Shown here one piece after another: positions 9,198 to 17,444 of a stretch of 63,455 nucleotides of DNA. The DNA is from JACCTH01 sp050741915. Lineage in GTDB: Bacteria; Actinomycetota; Acidimicrobiia; Spongiisociales; ZC4RG35. Below the pieces are notes generated by a model that saw only the letters and a program-made list of their open reading frames with translations, made no database searches and was not told the DNA's origin. The stretch lies in the NCBI GenBank assembly GCA_050741915.1, contig JBOGEX010000141.1, positions 1 to 63,455 on the forward strand. Reading direction: 5' to 3'. Positions within the stretch are counted from its first letter, which is position 1. Each line of letters begins with the position of its first letter. The position numbers and the translations under genes are program-made.

Positions 9198-10381
9198 ACC
9201 AGCTCCGTCAGTTCATCCGATCGGTTCGCTTTCGCCTGTCCCTTCTCTATTCGGCAGTCGTCTTTGGCCTGGGCGGACTGGTGCTGGCCCTGATCTACGC
9301 CGCCATCCGCTGGCAGCTGACGACCCAGACGGAAACTCGCCTGATAGTGCGGGGGCAGCAGATGCAGCTCGGTCAGTACCGGCTGGTCCTCGATCCCCGC
9401 TTCGAAGAGGCCGAGGTGCGCACCCTGGAGAGCATCTTCAACCAATACGTGCTCGAGAGGCTCGCCGTATACACGCTGATCGGACTCGGCCTCCTTTTTC
9501 TCATCTCCTTGGGCGTGGGATGGGTTCTGGCAGGCCGTGCTCTCGCTCCTGTCGATCGAATCACCCAGGTGGCCCGGGAGATCGAGGCTTCCGATCTTTC
9601 CCGGCGCATCGGGCTCAAGGGTCCCGACGATGAGTTGACCCGGCTCGGCAACACCTTCGATTCAATGCTTGATCGCCTGGAAGGAGCCTTCGGTGCGCAG
9701 CGGAGCTTCCTGGCCGATACCTCCCACGACCTCCGCACTCCGCTGTCGGTTATTCGCTCCAATGTCGAGGTCACCCTCGATGACCCTGACTCCTCGATCG
9801 AGGAGTGGAAGGCCACTGGCGAGATCGTTGCCCGCAACGCCGAACGGATGAGCACGATGATCGAGGGCCTGCTGGCGGCGGCACGGTTTCAAGCCGGTCA
9901 GGCGAAAATGGTCAGCGTCAATCTTTCCGCCCTTGTTCGCAGCGCCGTGGACGATCATCGGGCGGCGGCTAATGACTTGGGAGTCGAGCTCGTGGAGAAT
10001 GCGGGCGAGGCGGACGTGCACGGCGATCTCGTTTCGTTGAGCAGAGCACTGAGCAACCTGGTTGACAATGCGCTCAAAGCTTCCCCGCCGGGAGCCAAGG
10101 TCGAAGTGGGATCCGGTCTTTCCGGCCCGTGGGCGTACCTGGCGGTGGCCGACGAGGGGCTGGGATTCGAGTCCTCCTTCGTTACTTCCGGCTTTGGTCT
10201 CGGGATCGTCGAACACGTGGCACAGATGCACGGCGGTTCTTTCCAGATCTATTCCGAAACCAGTCGAGGCGCCACGACCGTCGTGTGGCTGCCCTTGGGG
10301 ACCGATGCCGATGCCCCCGAGTACGACCCTCTGCGCCATCGGGCCGGTCGGATCGAAGCCGTCTCCTACCGCGAAGTCTGA
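9194..10381 (+). CDS. membrane sensor histidine kinase
   Basis: The 395-aa kinase has TM1 (about 15-38), a short extracytoplasmic segment (about 40-88), TM2 (about 91-114), HAMP (ALAPVDRITQVAREIEASDL), and a DHp domain with His168 in DTSHDLRTPLSVI. The ATPase domain has N box LSNLVDNALKAS and a GFGLGIVEHV G box. The short sensor loop fits an intramembrane or envelope-stress sensor better than a ligand-binding one. It is co-translated with the upstream regulator and followed by an HtrA protease, a gene order common for envelope-stress systems. Confidence 0.92.
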   Translation: MNQLRQFIRSVRFRLSLLYSAVVFGLGGLVLALIYAAIRWQLTTQTETRLIVRGQQMQLGQYRLVLDPRFEEAEVRTLESIFNQYVLERLAVYTLIGLGLLFLISLGVGWVLAGRALAPVDRITQVAREIEASDLSRRIGLKGPDDELTRLGNTFDSMLDRLEGAFGAQRSFLADTSHDLRTPLSVIRSNVEVTLDDPDSSIEEWKATGEIVARNAERMSTMIEGLLAAARFQAGQAKMVSVNLSALVRSAVDDHRAAANDLGVELVENAGEADVHGDLVSLSRALSNLVDNALKASPPGAKVEVGSGLSGPWAYLAVADEGLGFESSFVTSGFGLGIVEHVAQMHGGSFQIYSETSRGATTVVWLPLGTDADAPEYDPLRHRAGRIEAVSYREV

Positions 10382-10409
10382 ACTGCTACTCAGGGATTTC
10401 CCAGTTTCT

Positions 10410-10444
10410 GTTTAGGGGCGGTTTAGAGCCTGCCCCGTAGCTTG
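10410..10444 (+). promoter_or_regulatory. candidate htrA promoter with OmpR-type direct repeat
   Basis: GTTTAG occurs at 10410-10415 and again at 10421-10426, an 11-base period, which is the head-to-tail spacing used by OmpR/PhoB dimers. A TAGCTT box at 10439-10444 can serve as -10. The repeat then covers the -35 position, as expected for an activator that replaces a -35 element. The htrA start follows at 10471 behind GAGGTAGGGA. The regulator encoded at 8517 is the obvious candidate; this is inference. Confidence 0.4.
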
Positions 10445-10470
10445 AGGCGAAGTCGACTCCGAGGTAGGGA

Positions 10471-11574
10471 ATGATTGATGACAGGATTACCGACACTGTG
10501 ACCGACCCCTCCTCCGAGGAACCGCGACCGTTGTTGCCGCCCCCTCCGCCCCCGAGGCGGGGCGTTTCGTTCATCCCCGCCCTGCTGCTGGCGATCTTGC
10601 TCCTGGCGGGAGGGCTGGGGGTCGGCTGGTGGCTGGGGAACGACGATGCCTCCCAGCCCTCCGTTACGACCTCGATAGCTGCCCCCCAGGAGACGACAGC
10701 CACGATCGACCCCGGTGATGAGCCTGTCGCCGCGGTCGCGGCGGCTCTGCTTCCCTCGATGGTGCAGATCGAGCATCAGGCCGGTCTCGGCTCGGGCTTT
10801 GTATACGAGGATGGCCATGTGCTCACTGCCGCCCATGTGGTTGACGGAGTCGAGGTTGTGCAGGTTCGATTCGCCGATGGCAGCCTGCGCGAAGGCGAGG
10901 TGGTTGGAACCGATGCTCCTCACGACATCGCCGTGATCGCAGTCGACACCGACGGCGCCCCGGCCGCCAATCTTGCCCTCGACCAAGAGTTGGAAGTCGG
11001 CCAGTTGGCCGTCGCCTTGGGCAGCCCATGGGGTCTCGAACAGACCGTGACCTCGGGAGTGGTATCGGCAGTAAGCCGACCCGTCTCCAGCCCGCTGACC
11101 GCCCAGGTCCTGATCCAGACCGATGCTTCGATCAACCCCGGTAACAGCGGAGGCGCTCTCGCCAATCGGAAAGGCGAGGTCATCGGAGTCAACATCCAGA
11201 TCTTCACTACCACTGGCGCCAACACTGGGGTGGGTTTCGCCGTGCCGATCGACAATGCATACGAATTCGCTACGGCGATTGTGGCCGGCGAGTCGATCGA
11301 GACCGCCTTCCTCGGCGTGACCGGAGAAGAGGCCACCGGCGACATCAGCGGCGCCATCATCACCGAACTCACAGATGGTGGGGCGGCAGTCGGGGCGGGG
11401 CTCGAGGTGGGAGATGTGGTCACCGCAGTCGACGGGCTGGCGGTGCGCTCGATTGGCGACTTGGCAGCGCGAATCCGGAGCTATCTACCCGGCGACGAGG
11501 TCACTCTTGACGTGCGACGCGACGGGGAGCCGGTCAGCATTAGGGTCGTGCTCGGAAGCGCTCCCCCCACTTAA
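10471..11574 (+). CDS. HtrA/DegP-type membrane-anchored serine protease with PDZ domain
   Basis: The 367-aa protein has a proline-rich cytoplasmic N-terminus (LLPPPPPPRR), one TM segment (about 33-54), and a trypsin-like domain with His122 (TAAHVV), Asp152 (HDIAVI) and Ser226 (GNSGGAL). A C-terminal PDZ domain (about 275-360) contains GAAVGAGLEVGDVVTAVDG. Such proteases degrade or refold damaged exported proteins on the outer face of the membrane. It lies directly behind a two-component pair that may control it. Its TAA stop is interlocked with the stop of the convergent decarboxylase (TTAA at 11571-11574). Confidence 0.93.
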   Translation: MIDDRITDTVTDPSSEEPRPLLPPPPPPRRGVSFIPALLLAILLLAGGLGVGWWLGNDDASQPSVTTSIAAPQETTATIDPGDEPVAAVAAALLPSMVQIEHQAGLGSGFVYEDGHVLTAAHVVDGVEVVQVRFADGSLREGEVVGTDAPHDIAVIAVDTDGAPAANLALDQELEVGQLAVALGSPWGLEQTVTSGVVSAVSRPVSSPLTAQVLIQTDASINPGNSGGALANRKGEVIGVNIQIFTTTGANTGVGFAVPIDNAYEFATAIVAGESIETAFLGVTGEEATGDISGAIITELTDGGAAVGAGLEVGDVVTAVDGLAVRSIGDLAARIRSYLPGDEVTLDVRRDGEPVSIRVVLGSAPPT

Positions 11575-12944
11575 CCCGGACCCAAGACCACCTCCCAGAG
11601 CCGATCGACCTCAGCAGCGGTGGTGTTGGTTCCACCGATCGAAACCCGAATGAAGCGGCGACCGTCGATAATCGATGGCGTCACGTAGGAATGGCCCGAT
11701 TGGTTGATGCGGGTGGCGATGACATCGGTGGCTTCGTCGCCGTCAACGTGGCGGAACGAAACGAGGGAGAACGGCACCGGGGCGACAAGTTCCAGCTCGG
11801 GTTGAGCCTCGATGCGAGCGGCGAGTTCTGCGGCCAAAGCGACGTGGGTGCGAATCATCTCTCGCAGTCCCTCGGCCCCGTAGGTGCGAATCACCCACCA
11901 GAGCTTCAGCGCCCGGAATCGCCGACCGAGAGGAACCTGCCAGTCCCGATAGTCGACCACTTCACCCGAGGAGGATTGAGCGTTTCGCAGATATGGCGGT
12001 GTGATCTGCAGCGAGTCGAGCAATGGCCGGCGATCGGCGACATAGAAGACGGAGCAATCGAAGTTCGTCAGCAACCATTTGTGCGGGTTGAACACATAGC
12101 TGTCGACCGCCTCGAGCCCGGGTTGGTACTTGCGAAACTCCGGACAGATCATGGCGTTGCCGGCGAAGGCAGCGTCGACGTGGTGCCACATCCCTTCGCT
12201 TCGGGCGATCTCCGAGATTGCCGGAATCGAATCCACTGCCGTGGTGCCCGTGGTCCCGATCGTCGAGCAGACGAAGGCCGGAACGAGGCCTCGAGTCCGG
12301 TCTGCGGTTACCGCCTCGGCCAATGCCGTTGGGCTCATCGCATACTCGGAGTCCACGTCGACCGGACGGAAAAGCAGATACCCAGCGACGCGAGCGCCCT
12401 TCTCGAGAGATGAATGGGCTTGGGCACTGGCATAAGCGACCAGTTGGTCGGTTGGTGCTGACTGCCGATGTCGAGCTACCACCAGCGCCAGATGCGAGGC
12501 ATCAGAGGCGCTGACCTGGATTGAACCGCCCCCGGGTCCGTCCATCTTCCAGGTCTCCGGGAGACCGAGGAGATCGACCAGCCAATCGAGCATGACCATT
12601 TCCAGCTCGGTGGCGACCGGGCTCGTTGTCCACATCATTCCTTGCTGGGCGAGGGCGGCTGTGACCATTTCGGCCAGTACCGAGGGTGGAGACGAATTGG
12701 CCGGGAAGTAGGCAAACCATCCTGGATGCTGCCAGCCAGTTGCTCCTGGCAGGACGACTCGCTCCAGGTCGGCAATGAGGGAGGCGAATGACTCGCCTTG
12801 CTGGGGCGCAGTCTCCGGCAACATCCTGCGGATCTCGCCCGGTTTGACATCGGGGACCACAGGTTGTTTGGGAAGGCCCTCGAAGTAGTCGGCGATCCAA
12901 TCGACTACTTCGTGAGCGTTGCGTCGAAACTCATCGGGATTCAT
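11571..12944 (-). CDS. PLP-dependent aromatic amino acid (group II) decarboxylase
   Basis: The 457-aa protein shows the aromatic-L-amino-acid/tyrosine decarboxylase pattern: WQHPGWFAYFPANSS near the N-terminus, IQVSASDAS in the cofactor phosphate loop, HVDAAFAGNAM with Asp257, and the Schiff-base Lys289 in NPHKWLLTNFDCS. It should release CO2 from an aromatic amino acid to give the amine; tryptophan, tyrosine, DOPA or phenylalanine cannot be separated by eye. The start MNPDEF was chosen because family members begin there; 52 upstream codons overlap the DUF222 gene and look non-coding. It is probably monocistronic. Confidence 0.88.
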   Translation of the reverse strand: MNPDEFRRNAHEVVDWIADYFEGLPKQPVVPDVKPGEIRRMLPETAPQQGESFASLIADLERVVLPGATGWQHPGWFAYFPANSSPPSVLAEMVTAALAQQGMMWTTSPVATELEMVMLDWLVDLLGLPETWKMDGPGGGSIQVSASDASHLALVVARHRQSAPTDQLVAYASAQAHSSLEKGARVAGYLLFRPVDVDSEYAMSPTALAEAVTADRTRGLVPAFVCSTIGTTGTTAVDSIPAISEIARSEGMWHHVDAAFAGNAMICPEFRKYQPGLEAVDSYVFNPHKWLLTNFDCSVFYVADRRPLLDSLQITPPYLRNAQSSSGEVVDYRDWQVPLGRRFRALKLWWVIRTYGAEGLREMIRTHVALAAELAARIEAQPELELVAPVPFSLVSFRHVDGDEATDVIATRINQSGHSYVTPSIIDGRRFIRVSIGGTNTTAAEVDRLWEVVLGPG

Positions 12945-12976
12945 GACTTTGGATACAAGCACGGGCGGGGAGCTGG

Positions 12977-14242
12977 CTAGGGCGATCGCCCCGAGCTGGT
13001 GTACTCGTGCCCGAGGGGGCTTCGCCACAGCACATCGCCTCCGGGAAGTGGTCGATAAGACCAGCCGGCGTGGTGGCGCAACATGTGATCGTGGCGACAA
13101 AGTGGCCCCAGGTTTTCCTCTCGGGTTTCACCACCCTTCGCCCAGGGGAGACGATGATCAAGGTCGCAGTCGGTCGCCGGAACTATGCAGCCTGGGAAGA
13201 TACACGTGGAGTACCGGGCCAGCACCGCTCTCCTCTGACCGGTGTGGGGCCGGCGACGGGTGATGCCCTCCGCCACCGGCATCCCGGTCTCGGGATCGGT
13301 GACGACGAAGGTCCAGCGGGAGGCGGTCTGTCGCTCGGCCACCTGGCGGGCGATATCTGCGATCACCGGTCCCATCCCCGACAGCTCGCCCGGACTTTCG
13401 GACAATCCAGTCAGGGTGGTGAGGTCGACTCGAAGCTCGACTCCACCCCTTCTGCCACCGGCAGTCTGCTTTCCCTCCAGGAGGTCCAAGAAGACATCGG
13501 CCCGGAGCTGGTCGAGGCTCCGCTCCTCTCCCCCTCCCCTCAGACCCTCGGCGATGGCGGCGATCTTTCTCATCACCGTCTCCACCCGATCAGGCGGTAG
13601 GTCGAGCCCTAGGAGATTTCCGGTCCCGAAGTCGGTGGCCTCGGCAATAACCCGGCGTTCGGAGAGCGCCTGTTCGTACCGTTCCTTGGCGGATTCGGGG
13701 TCGATTGCGAGAGCGAGTTTCCGCACCAAGGCGCGAAGCTGGCCGGTAGTCAGATTCGATGCCTGCGCCATTACCTTGGACAACACCAGCTGGGCTATCT
13801 CCTCGGGGAGATGACAGGTTTCTCCGATCAGCACCCTGACCCGGCGGAGATCAAGCGTTCCACGAAAGAGTGCCTCCCAGACCTGGGGACATCGCTCGGA
13901 GAGATGATTGGCCAGCCCAATTTCGATTTCCGCCGATCTCCGGGTAAGGCGGAGGGCGGCTCTGATTTCTGAGGCGGCCGCCTGCCATGGGTCGAAAGGG
14001 TCCTCGTCGTCAGGGGAGGAAAGGGATTCGAGGATGGCGGTCATCGCCTGATACAGCTGGGCCTGGTGATGGGAGATCAACCGTGCCTGGCCCCGCAGCC
14101 AAAGCACCTGCTCGTACCCGGTGAGGGAGGAGACCTCGACCGACGAAAGGAGGGCGGCAAGCTCGGGCCCCGGAGGGATGGTGTCTATATCCAGGGGGAG
14201 CAGGCGGTCCTCGTCGCTCACCTCCATCATGTAATCGAACAT
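12977..14242 (-). CDS. DUF222/13E12-type protein with C-terminal HNH nuclease domain
   Basis: The 421-aa protein has an N-terminal DUF222 region (about 30-300, rich in LTRRSAEIEIGLA and RALVRKLALAIDP-type helices). The C-terminal HNH motif is STCIFPGCIVPATDCDLDHR, then WAKGGETREENLGPLCRHDH. These multi-copy actinobacterial proteins (13E12 repeat family of mycobacteria) are predicted DNA endonucleases of unknown role, often thought to be homing- or mobile-element-like. The ATG at 14242 sits six bases after CATAGT (14254-14249), a leaderless pattern. The flank carries a broken restriction-gene remnant. Confidence 0.85.
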   Translation of the reverse strand: MFDYMMEVSDEDRLLPLDIDTIPPGPELAALLSSVEVSSLTGYEQVLWLRGQARLISHHQAQLYQAMTAILESLSSPDDEDPFDPWQAAASEIRAALRLTRRSAEIEIGLANHLSERCPQVWEALFRGTLDLRRVRVLIGETCHLPEEIAQLVLSKVMAQASNLTTGQLRALVRKLALAIDPESAKERYEQALSERRVIAEATDFGTGNLLGLDLPPDRVETVMRKIAAIAEGLRGGGEERSLDQLRADVFLDLLEGKQTAGGRRGGVELRVDLTTLTGLSESPGELSGMGPVIADIARQVAERQTASRWTFVVTDPETGMPVAEGITRRRPHTGQRRAVLARYSTCIFPGCIVPATDCDLDHRLPWAKGGETREENLGPLCRHDHMLRHHAGWSYRPLPGGDVLWRSPLGHEYTSSGRSP

Positions 14243-14280
14243 CTGTTCACTATGACAGAACCGGGGGACATTTCTAGGGG

Positions 14281-14490
14281 GTTGTCAGAAGATTTTTTAG
14301 TGGTGCCGTCGGGTTTGGCCTCGATGGTGCCCACCGGCATCTGATCGACGAAGAGCAGGTAATCAATCCGATCTCGTCGCGCGCTTTTCCTTCGGCAGGG
14401 GTGTACTGGCTGGTGGTCATCTCCCCGGATCGCTCGAGGGCGGCAAGGTTGCTCCAGGCTACATTGAACGCCCGAGGGCAACCGGAGCCA
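14281..14490 (-). pseudogene. remnant of a type I restriction HsdR-like N-terminus (frameshifted)
   Basis: On the minus strand the 250-base gap between the DUF222 and acyl-CoA dehydrogenase genes encodes, in one frame, DRIDYLLFVDQMPVGTIEAK. This is the strand-turn-strand with D and E-x-K characteristic of the PD-(D/E)xK nuclease start of HsdR and related helicases. In a neighbouring frame it encodes NVAWSNLAALERSGEMTTSQ and YTPAEGKARDE. Neither frame runs on, there is no helicase downstream, and the frames switch around 14380. I read it as a decayed fragment left by a lost restriction gene. Similarity is by eye only. Confidence 0.4.
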
Positions 14491-14492
14491 AC

Positions 14493-15572
14493 GTGGATTT
14501 CACCCTTCCTCCAACAGACGATCCGCGACGAAAGGCGATCAGGGAGTGGCTGGGGGACCATCCCCACCCGACTCCCTTCGACCTAGCCGACGCGGGCTAC
14601 GTCGTGCCCGGGTGGCCGCCCCCGTGGGGCCTCGACGCCGACCCCGAGCATCAACTCATCATCACTCATGAGTTAGACCTTGCGGGAGTCGATCTGCATG
14701 GTCATAACTCAATCGGGATTGGTTGGGCGGGCCCGACGATCCTTGCCGCCGGGACCGAGGAGCAGAAAGATCGATTTCTACTTCCACTCATCCGCGGTGA
14801 GGAGATCTGGTGCCAGCTCTTCTCCGAACCTAGAGCGGGGTCCGATCTTGCCAGCCTGAACACCCGGGCCGAGCGCGACGGCGACACCTACATCATCAAC
14901 GGGCAAAAGGTCTGGACCACCTGGGCCGGTGACGCCGACTACGGAATCCTGTTGGCTCGGACGGGTGAGCCTCGACAGAAGGGGATCTCTTACTTTTTGT
15001 GCCCGATGCGACAACCCGCAATCACCGTCAGGCCGATCCGAGAGATGACCGGGCGCGCCCATTTCAATGAGGTCTTCTTAGATGACGCCCGTATCCCCAT
15101 CGAAAATCGGCTCGGACCCGAAAACGGGGGCTGGCCGCTGGCCAAGCTCACCCTAGGTAACGAGCGAGTCTCCCTTTCGTCGGGCGGTGTCCTCTGGGGA
15201 ATGGGGCCGACCACTTCTGAAGTCCTGGCCCAGATGCCGCGCCCGCTCGACTCACGACAACAACAGCATGCTGTCGAGCTCTTCATCGAGGCCGAGATCA
15301 TGAGGCTGATGGGCATGCGCGTGCTCAGCGCCCAGATCGCCGGGCACCCACCGGGTCCCGAGGCGGCGGTGAAGAAAATACTGGCTGACCGCCACGGGCA
15401 AAAAGCCATGCAGTTCCTGCGCGACGCGGCCGAGGCCAGAGGTTTGCTCGATGGCAACGAGGAGAGCTGGGGCTTTCTGTTCTCGCCAGCTCTCACTATC
15501 GGCGGCGGCACCAGTCAGGTGCTCGCCAACATCATCGGCGAGTCGATCCTGGGGCTGCCTCGGGACAGTTAG
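14493..15572 (+). CDS. acyl-CoA dehydrogenase (FadE family)
   Basis: The 359-aa flavoenzyme has the signatures WCQLFSEPRAGSDLASL (FAD/substrate loop), INGQKVWTTWA, and the C-terminal GGGTSQVLANIIGE dimer/FAD motif. It is somewhat shorter than typical 380-400-aa members at the N-terminus but has all recognisable blocks. It should oxidise an acyl-CoA at the alpha-beta bond, with electrons passed to ETF. The GTG start at 14493 follows CCGGAG. The stop is interlocked with the convergent TetR stop (TTAG). No ETF genes are in the window. Confidence 0.88.
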   Translation: MDFTLPPTDDPRRKAIREWLGDHPHPTPFDLADAGYVVPGWPPPWGLDADPEHQLIITHELDLAGVDLHGHNSIGIGWAGPTILAAGTEEQKDRFLLPLIRGEEIWCQLFSEPRAGSDLASLNTRAERDGDTYIINGQKVWTTWAGDADYGILLARTGEPRQKGISYFLCPMRQPAITVRPIREMTGRAHFNEVFLDDARIPIENRLGPENGGWPLAKLTLGNERVSLSSGGVLWGMGPTTSEVLAQMPRPLDSRQQQHAVELFIEAEIMRLMGMRVLSAQIAGHPPGPEAAVKKILADRHGQKAMQFLRDAAEARGLLDGNEESWGFLFSPALTIGGGTSQVLANIIGESILGLPRDS

Positions 15573-16162
15573 TCGGGAGCCAACAACCGGTAGAGCGCCC
15601 GGCTGACCTCGTCTGTCACTGGCCCTGATCCGGGACCCAGGGCAAGGGGATTCTGCAGCGCCTGCAGCATCAGCACCACCGTCCGGGCGAGAACGCTCGG
15701 GTCGGCGTCACGCAACTGGGAGGCCGCGGCACCGAGGCGGATGAAGCGGGTGAACAGTTCGATCTCCTCGTCGGTGCGACGCCGGTAGACGGTGAGGACC
15801 TCGTCTGACTCCGCCAATCGGGTCAAGGCCAGCCGCACTAGCCGCCCGTCGTGTGAGAAGCCTCTGACGACGGATCGGACCAGTTGGCGGGAGGTCGATT
15901 CCCAGCCGTGTTCGAGCAACCGCTCCATCCCCAGGATCGGTTCGACCGCTTCGGCGATGTCTTCCAGAGCCGCATCGAAGGCTGCTGCCAGCAGCGAGTC
16001 CTTGGATCCGAAATAAGAATAGAGAGTGGCGGGGGAGAACCCAGCCACATCCGCTACGGATTCCGGAGACAGGATCCCGCTCCGTCGCACGGATTCGCGA
16101 GCTGCAGCCACCAAATTGCTGTAGGTGGCGAGGGTTTTTCTGGTCACGGGGTGCGTCGGCAC
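15569..16162 (-). CDS. TetR-family transcriptional regulator
   Basis: The 197-aa protein has an N-terminal HTH at about residues 12-55 (LVAAARESVRRSGILSPESV, then ADVAGFSPATLYSYFGSKDS), including the family's Y-F-x-SK-x-L turn. The C-terminal all-helical ligand/dimer domain follows. The GTG at 16162 is preceded by a TATCGT box with a seven-base gap, a leaderless configuration that settles the start; longer frames upstream are shadows of the divergent gene. Its likely targets are the flanking acyl-CoA dehydrogenase-fold genes, since the 84-base divergent spacer at 16163-16246 contains both promoters. Confidence 0.85.
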   Translation of the reverse strand: MPTHPVTRKTLATYSNLVAAARESVRRSGILSPESVADVAGFSPATLYSYFGSKDSLLAAAFDAALEDIAEAVEPILGMERLLEHGWESTSRQLVRSVVRGFSHDGRLVRLALTRLAESDEVLTVYRRRTDEEIELFTRFIRLGAAASQLRDADPSVLARTVVLMLQALQNPLALGPGSGPVTDEVSRALYRLLAPD

Positions 16163-16246
16163 GGCGGTGACGATAAACCACGCTGTCCGCCCAACCGCCT
16201 GCCCAGACCTGGAGTCCGCCTCTGGTTGTCGGGCTAATATCTGGAG

Positions 16247-17374
16247 ATGATCTCTATCAGCGTGCACCCGGTCGATCTCGAACAAATCGGTAGGAACCTG
16301 GCCGAGCTCGCCCGCGCCACGGCGACCGAAGCGGAACAGCAGCGCAAGGTCGATCCCCAATTCGTGAGCTTGCTGCGCCAGAGCGGGGTTGCCCTCTGTG
16401 CGGTTCCGAAGTCGGTCGGCGGCTCCAATCCGGCCCCTACCGAGTTGCTCGATTTGGTGAGGACCGTGGCTCGAGCCGACGCCTCGGCGGGTTGGGTCAC
16501 GATGATCTATGTCACATCGGCCGTCGCCGCCCATTGGGCCCCAGAGGAGGGTCTGGCCGAGATGTTTGCAAGGGGTGCGGACACGCTTCTCGCCGGGGTG
16601 GTCGCCCCCCGCGGGCAAGCGACGACTACATCCGACGGCTTCCAGTTGAGCGGGCGCTGGGCGTTTGGCTCCGGAGCGGCCGATGCCGACTGGATCGGAC
16701 TCGGTGCGGTCATTGATGACGACTCCGCCCGAACCGGGATCTTCTACGTACCGCGCAAGCTCGTCGAGATCCTCGACACCTGGGACGTCGTCGGACTGCG
16801 AGCCTCGGCCAGCCACGACCTGGTGGTGGACGCAGCGTCTGTACCGAACCGTCGAGTTTCTTACCTCGACGGATCCCCCTATACCACCGAGTCGGTTGCT
16901 CGCTTCCCCGTCTACGGGTTGTTGGCCGCTGGGATCGCAGCGGTGACGATCGGGGTTGCGGAGGCGGCGCTGGAAGAGGGAATCGAACTGGCGGGAGGAA
17001 AAACCCCGACCGGTTCCAAGCGCCGGCTGGCGGATCGCCCTGTCTTTCAAGAGGCGGTGGCCCGCGCTCAAGCTGGCCTCGAGTCATCGTGGCACTACCT
17101 CGCCTACGTGGCGTTGGGCGCTGCGACGACGGCGACCCTGGCGGAAAAGGTCCGACTCCGACTCGCCGCCACCGCTGCAGTCGAGGCGAGCAGGCATGCC
17201 ACCGACAGCATTTACACGCTGGCTGGGGGAAGCTCCCTCTACACGCGCTCTCCGCTCCAGCGGTATCTGCGCGACATTCATACGGCGACCCAACACATGA
17301 TGATCGCCCAACCCACGTGGGAGCTGACTGGGCGAGTGCTGCTCGGCATCGACACCGACCCCCTCGGCCTCTAG
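16247..17374 (+). CDS. acyl-CoA dehydrogenase-fold flavoprotein (group D monooxygenase-like)
   Basis: The 375-aa protein has the acyl-CoA dehydrogenase fold but lacks the usual catalytic-Glu region. It has the blocks of HsaA/HpaB-like flavin-dependent monooxygenases and dibenzothiophene-desulfurisation proteins: VPKSVGG, ADASAGWV, LSGRWAFGSGAADADW, and a C-terminal LAGGSSLYTRSPLQRYLRDI followed by HTATQHMMI. Such enzymes hydroxylate aromatic or polycyclic substrates using reduced flavin from a separate reductase, which is not identified here. The ATG lies six bases behind TAATAT (leaderless). It is divergent from a TetR gene, a typical inducible catabolic arrangement. Confidence 0.8.
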   Translation: MISISVHPVDLEQIGRNLAELARATATEAEQQRKVDPQFVSLLRQSGVALCAVPKSVGGSNPAPTELLDLVRTVARADASAGWVTMIYVTSAVAAHWAPEEGLAEMFARGADTLLAGVVAPRGQATTTSDGFQLSGRWAFGSGAADADWIGLGAVIDDDSARTGIFYVPRKLVEILDTWDVVGLRASASHDLVVDAASVPNRRVSYLDGSPYTTESVARFPVYGLLAAGIAAVTIGVAEAALEEGIELAGGKTPTGSKRRLADRPVFQEAVARAQAGLESSWHYLAYVALGAATTATLAEKVRLRLAATAAVEASRHATDSIYTLAGGSSLYTRSPLQRYLRDIHTATQHMMIAQPTWELTGRVLLGIDTDPLGL

Positions 17375-17378
17375 CGCG

Positions 17379-17422
17379 CCCCCCTCCCCGGCTCCGCCGG
17401 TACTCCCCCTGCGGGGGGAGAG
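17379..17422 (+). repeat. dispersed palindromic repeat, family A, copy 1
   Basis: C-run, then the small hairpin CCGGCTCCGCCGG, then TA, then the second hairpin CTCCCCCTGCGGGGGGAG. Near-identical double-hairpin units occur at 41492-41536, 43280-43324 and, inverted, 53617-53659, always between genes. Here it lies in the 70-base spacer between two co-oriented genes. Confidence 0.85.
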
Positions 17423-17444
17423 ACCACGCCCGTAAGGTCGGTCC

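Noticed and set aside
15569..17071. A 500-aa minus-strand protein covering TetR plus a long N-terminal extension
   Set aside because: The extension lies opposite the acyl-CoA dehydrogenase-fold gene, has shadow-like composition, and the TetR domain starts cleanly at a leaderless GTG at 16162.
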